From positions 1 to 27,679 of the IMG/VR virus record IMGVR_UViG_3300022868_000078: a stretch of DNA of 27,679 nt; one strand, given 5' to 3'. The notes under the pieces were generated by a model that saw nothing but the letters and a program-made list of their open reading frames with translations, had not been told where the DNA came from and ran no database searches. Origin of the DNA: a virus. Positions 27,284 through 27,679 of the stretch are shown piece by piece. How positions within the stretch are numbered: position 1 is the stretch's first letter; every line of letters begins with the position of its first letter. Both the position numbers and the translations under genes were made by a program.

Positions 27284-27409
27284 TTGGTTAACACATACAG
27301 AGTAAACCATATTTCCTAGGTATAATATGTCTAGTATTGGCAGGTTCGATTCTTCCTTGTACGTTTTGTGCAGATTGGTTTGATATTAGACTCTGTAGTT
27401 GTTAGCCAA
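27284..27409 (+). ncRNA. Nested structured RNA upstream of the 3D-domain gene
   Basis: TTGGTTAACA (27284-27293) pairs with TGTTAGCCAA (27400-27409), ten pairs with one G-U in plus RNA. TACAGAGT (27296-27303) pairs with ACTCTGTA (27390-27397), and directly inside AAACC (27304-27308) with GGTTT (27377-27381). The interior holds a GGTTCGATTC loop like a tRNA T-loop and a near-palindrome around CCTAGG (27315-27320). A further small hairpin ACGAC-tgctt-GTCGT precedes the gene start. No known family recognised. Confidence 0.55.
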
Positions 27410-27450
27410 TTACAAACCTTAACGACTGCTTGTCGTGGTAATATAATAAT

Positions 27451-27679
27451 ATGCTCCCAGAATTATTATGTGGATTAGCTGTTATCACCTGCAACACCAC
27501 CCCAATAGAAGAAGTAAGAACAGTAACAGCTTATAACCTATTAGAGAGCCAGACAGATGATACTCCATTCATAGGTGCTTTTAATGAGAATTTGCAAGTT
27601 GCTTTAAACAGAGGAGAGAGCCTATGTGCTGCGAATTTCGTACCTAAAGATACAATCCTACATATTGAGGGTTGGGGTG
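27451..27679 (+). CDS. 3D-domain protein, truncated by window edge
   Basis: The visible 76 residues begin with a short hydrophobic segment (MLPELLCGLAVITC) and continue RTVTAYNLLESQTDDTPFIG then NRGESLCAANFVPKDTILHI and EGWG. The order T-A-Y ... Q-T-D-D-T-P ... C-A-A-N-x-x-P-x-x-T-x-[LI]-x-I-x-G-x-G is that of 3D domains (named for three Asp), found in MltA- and RpfB-type peptidoglycan-active proteins. It may be a second lytic enzyme or a virion-associated lysin. The start lies in TAATAATATG after a structured leader. Confidence 0.7.
   Translation, partial: MLPELLCGLAVITCNTTPIEEVRTVTAYNLLESQTDDTPFIGAFNENLQVALNRGESLCAANFVPKDTILHIEGWG

Noticed and set aside
27276-27365. tRNA-like sequence with AGTTGGTTAACAC (D-arm-like) and GGTTCGATTC (T-loop-like)
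   Set aside because: No acceptor stem can be formed with the bases after the T arm, the T stem has a C-C mismatch, and the same bases are better explained by the nested long-range stems.
1-27679. CRISPR array, insertion sequence, integrase and attachment site
   Set aside because: No regularly spaced repeats, transposase motifs, tyrosine or serine recombinase motifs were found on reading; a tRNA is present but no duplicated tRNA 3' end was seen.

Overview
The window is a stretch of an AT-rich tailed-phage genome (or prophage). No host gene is visible. Two gene arms run in opposite directions from a control region at about 18.47-19.0 kb. Everything left of it (1-18469) is on the minus strand and is the late arm. 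In order of transcription it holds three small unknown genes, a CAT-anticodon tRNA, the small and large terminase subunits, portal, scaffold, HK97-type major capsid protein, head and decoration-type proteins, a T7-like adaptor and nozzle pair, glycine-rich and signal-peptide fibre proteins, an XhlA-like membrane protein, a papain-like cysteine peptidase and internal-virion-type coiled-coil proteins. Everything right of it (19001-27679) is on the plus strand and is the early/replication arm. It holds small accessory genes, a replisome-organizer-like protein with a candidate origin inside its gene, a DnaQ-like exonuclease, a DnaB helicase, a RecT annealase with a RecB/Cas4-type nuclease and a NinB-like protein, and finally a partial 3D-domain gene at the right edge. 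Portal plus adaptor plus nozzle with no tape measure or sheath suggests podovirus morphology.

The host cannot be named from this window. The code is standard: TGA is a stop in several clear genes. Two strong sigma70-type promoters with 17-base spacers are visible, yet almost no start codon has a Shine-Dalgarno sequence. Starts instead sit in A/T-rich contexts such as AAAACT-ATG or TAAAT-ATG. Thr/Ser/Ala-rich secreted fibre proteins recall Patescibacteria (CPR) sequences, and the replisome-organizer N-terminus recalls Firmicutes phages. Both are hints only.

The most unusual property is the amount of RNA-like structure between genes. Nearly every gap longer than about 80 bases contains long, nested inverted repeats. 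In five plus- or minus-strand cases the single wobble position is G-U only in the RNA sense that matches the local direction of transcription. A hairpin followed by GGGAG and an A/T-rich linker precedes the start of about eight genes in both arms. This repeated leader design, with no ordinary ribosome binding sites, is the best candidate here for an undescribed control system.

The genes fit together as a normal phage cycle. The organizer-like protein would load the DnaB helicase at repeats in its own gene. RecT with the PD-(D/E)XK nuclease would recombine replicating DNA. Terminase and portal would package it into the capsid. The XhlA-like protein, small membrane proteins, cysteine peptidase and possibly the 3D-domain protein would release virions. 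No integrase, repressor or DNA polymerase is visible.
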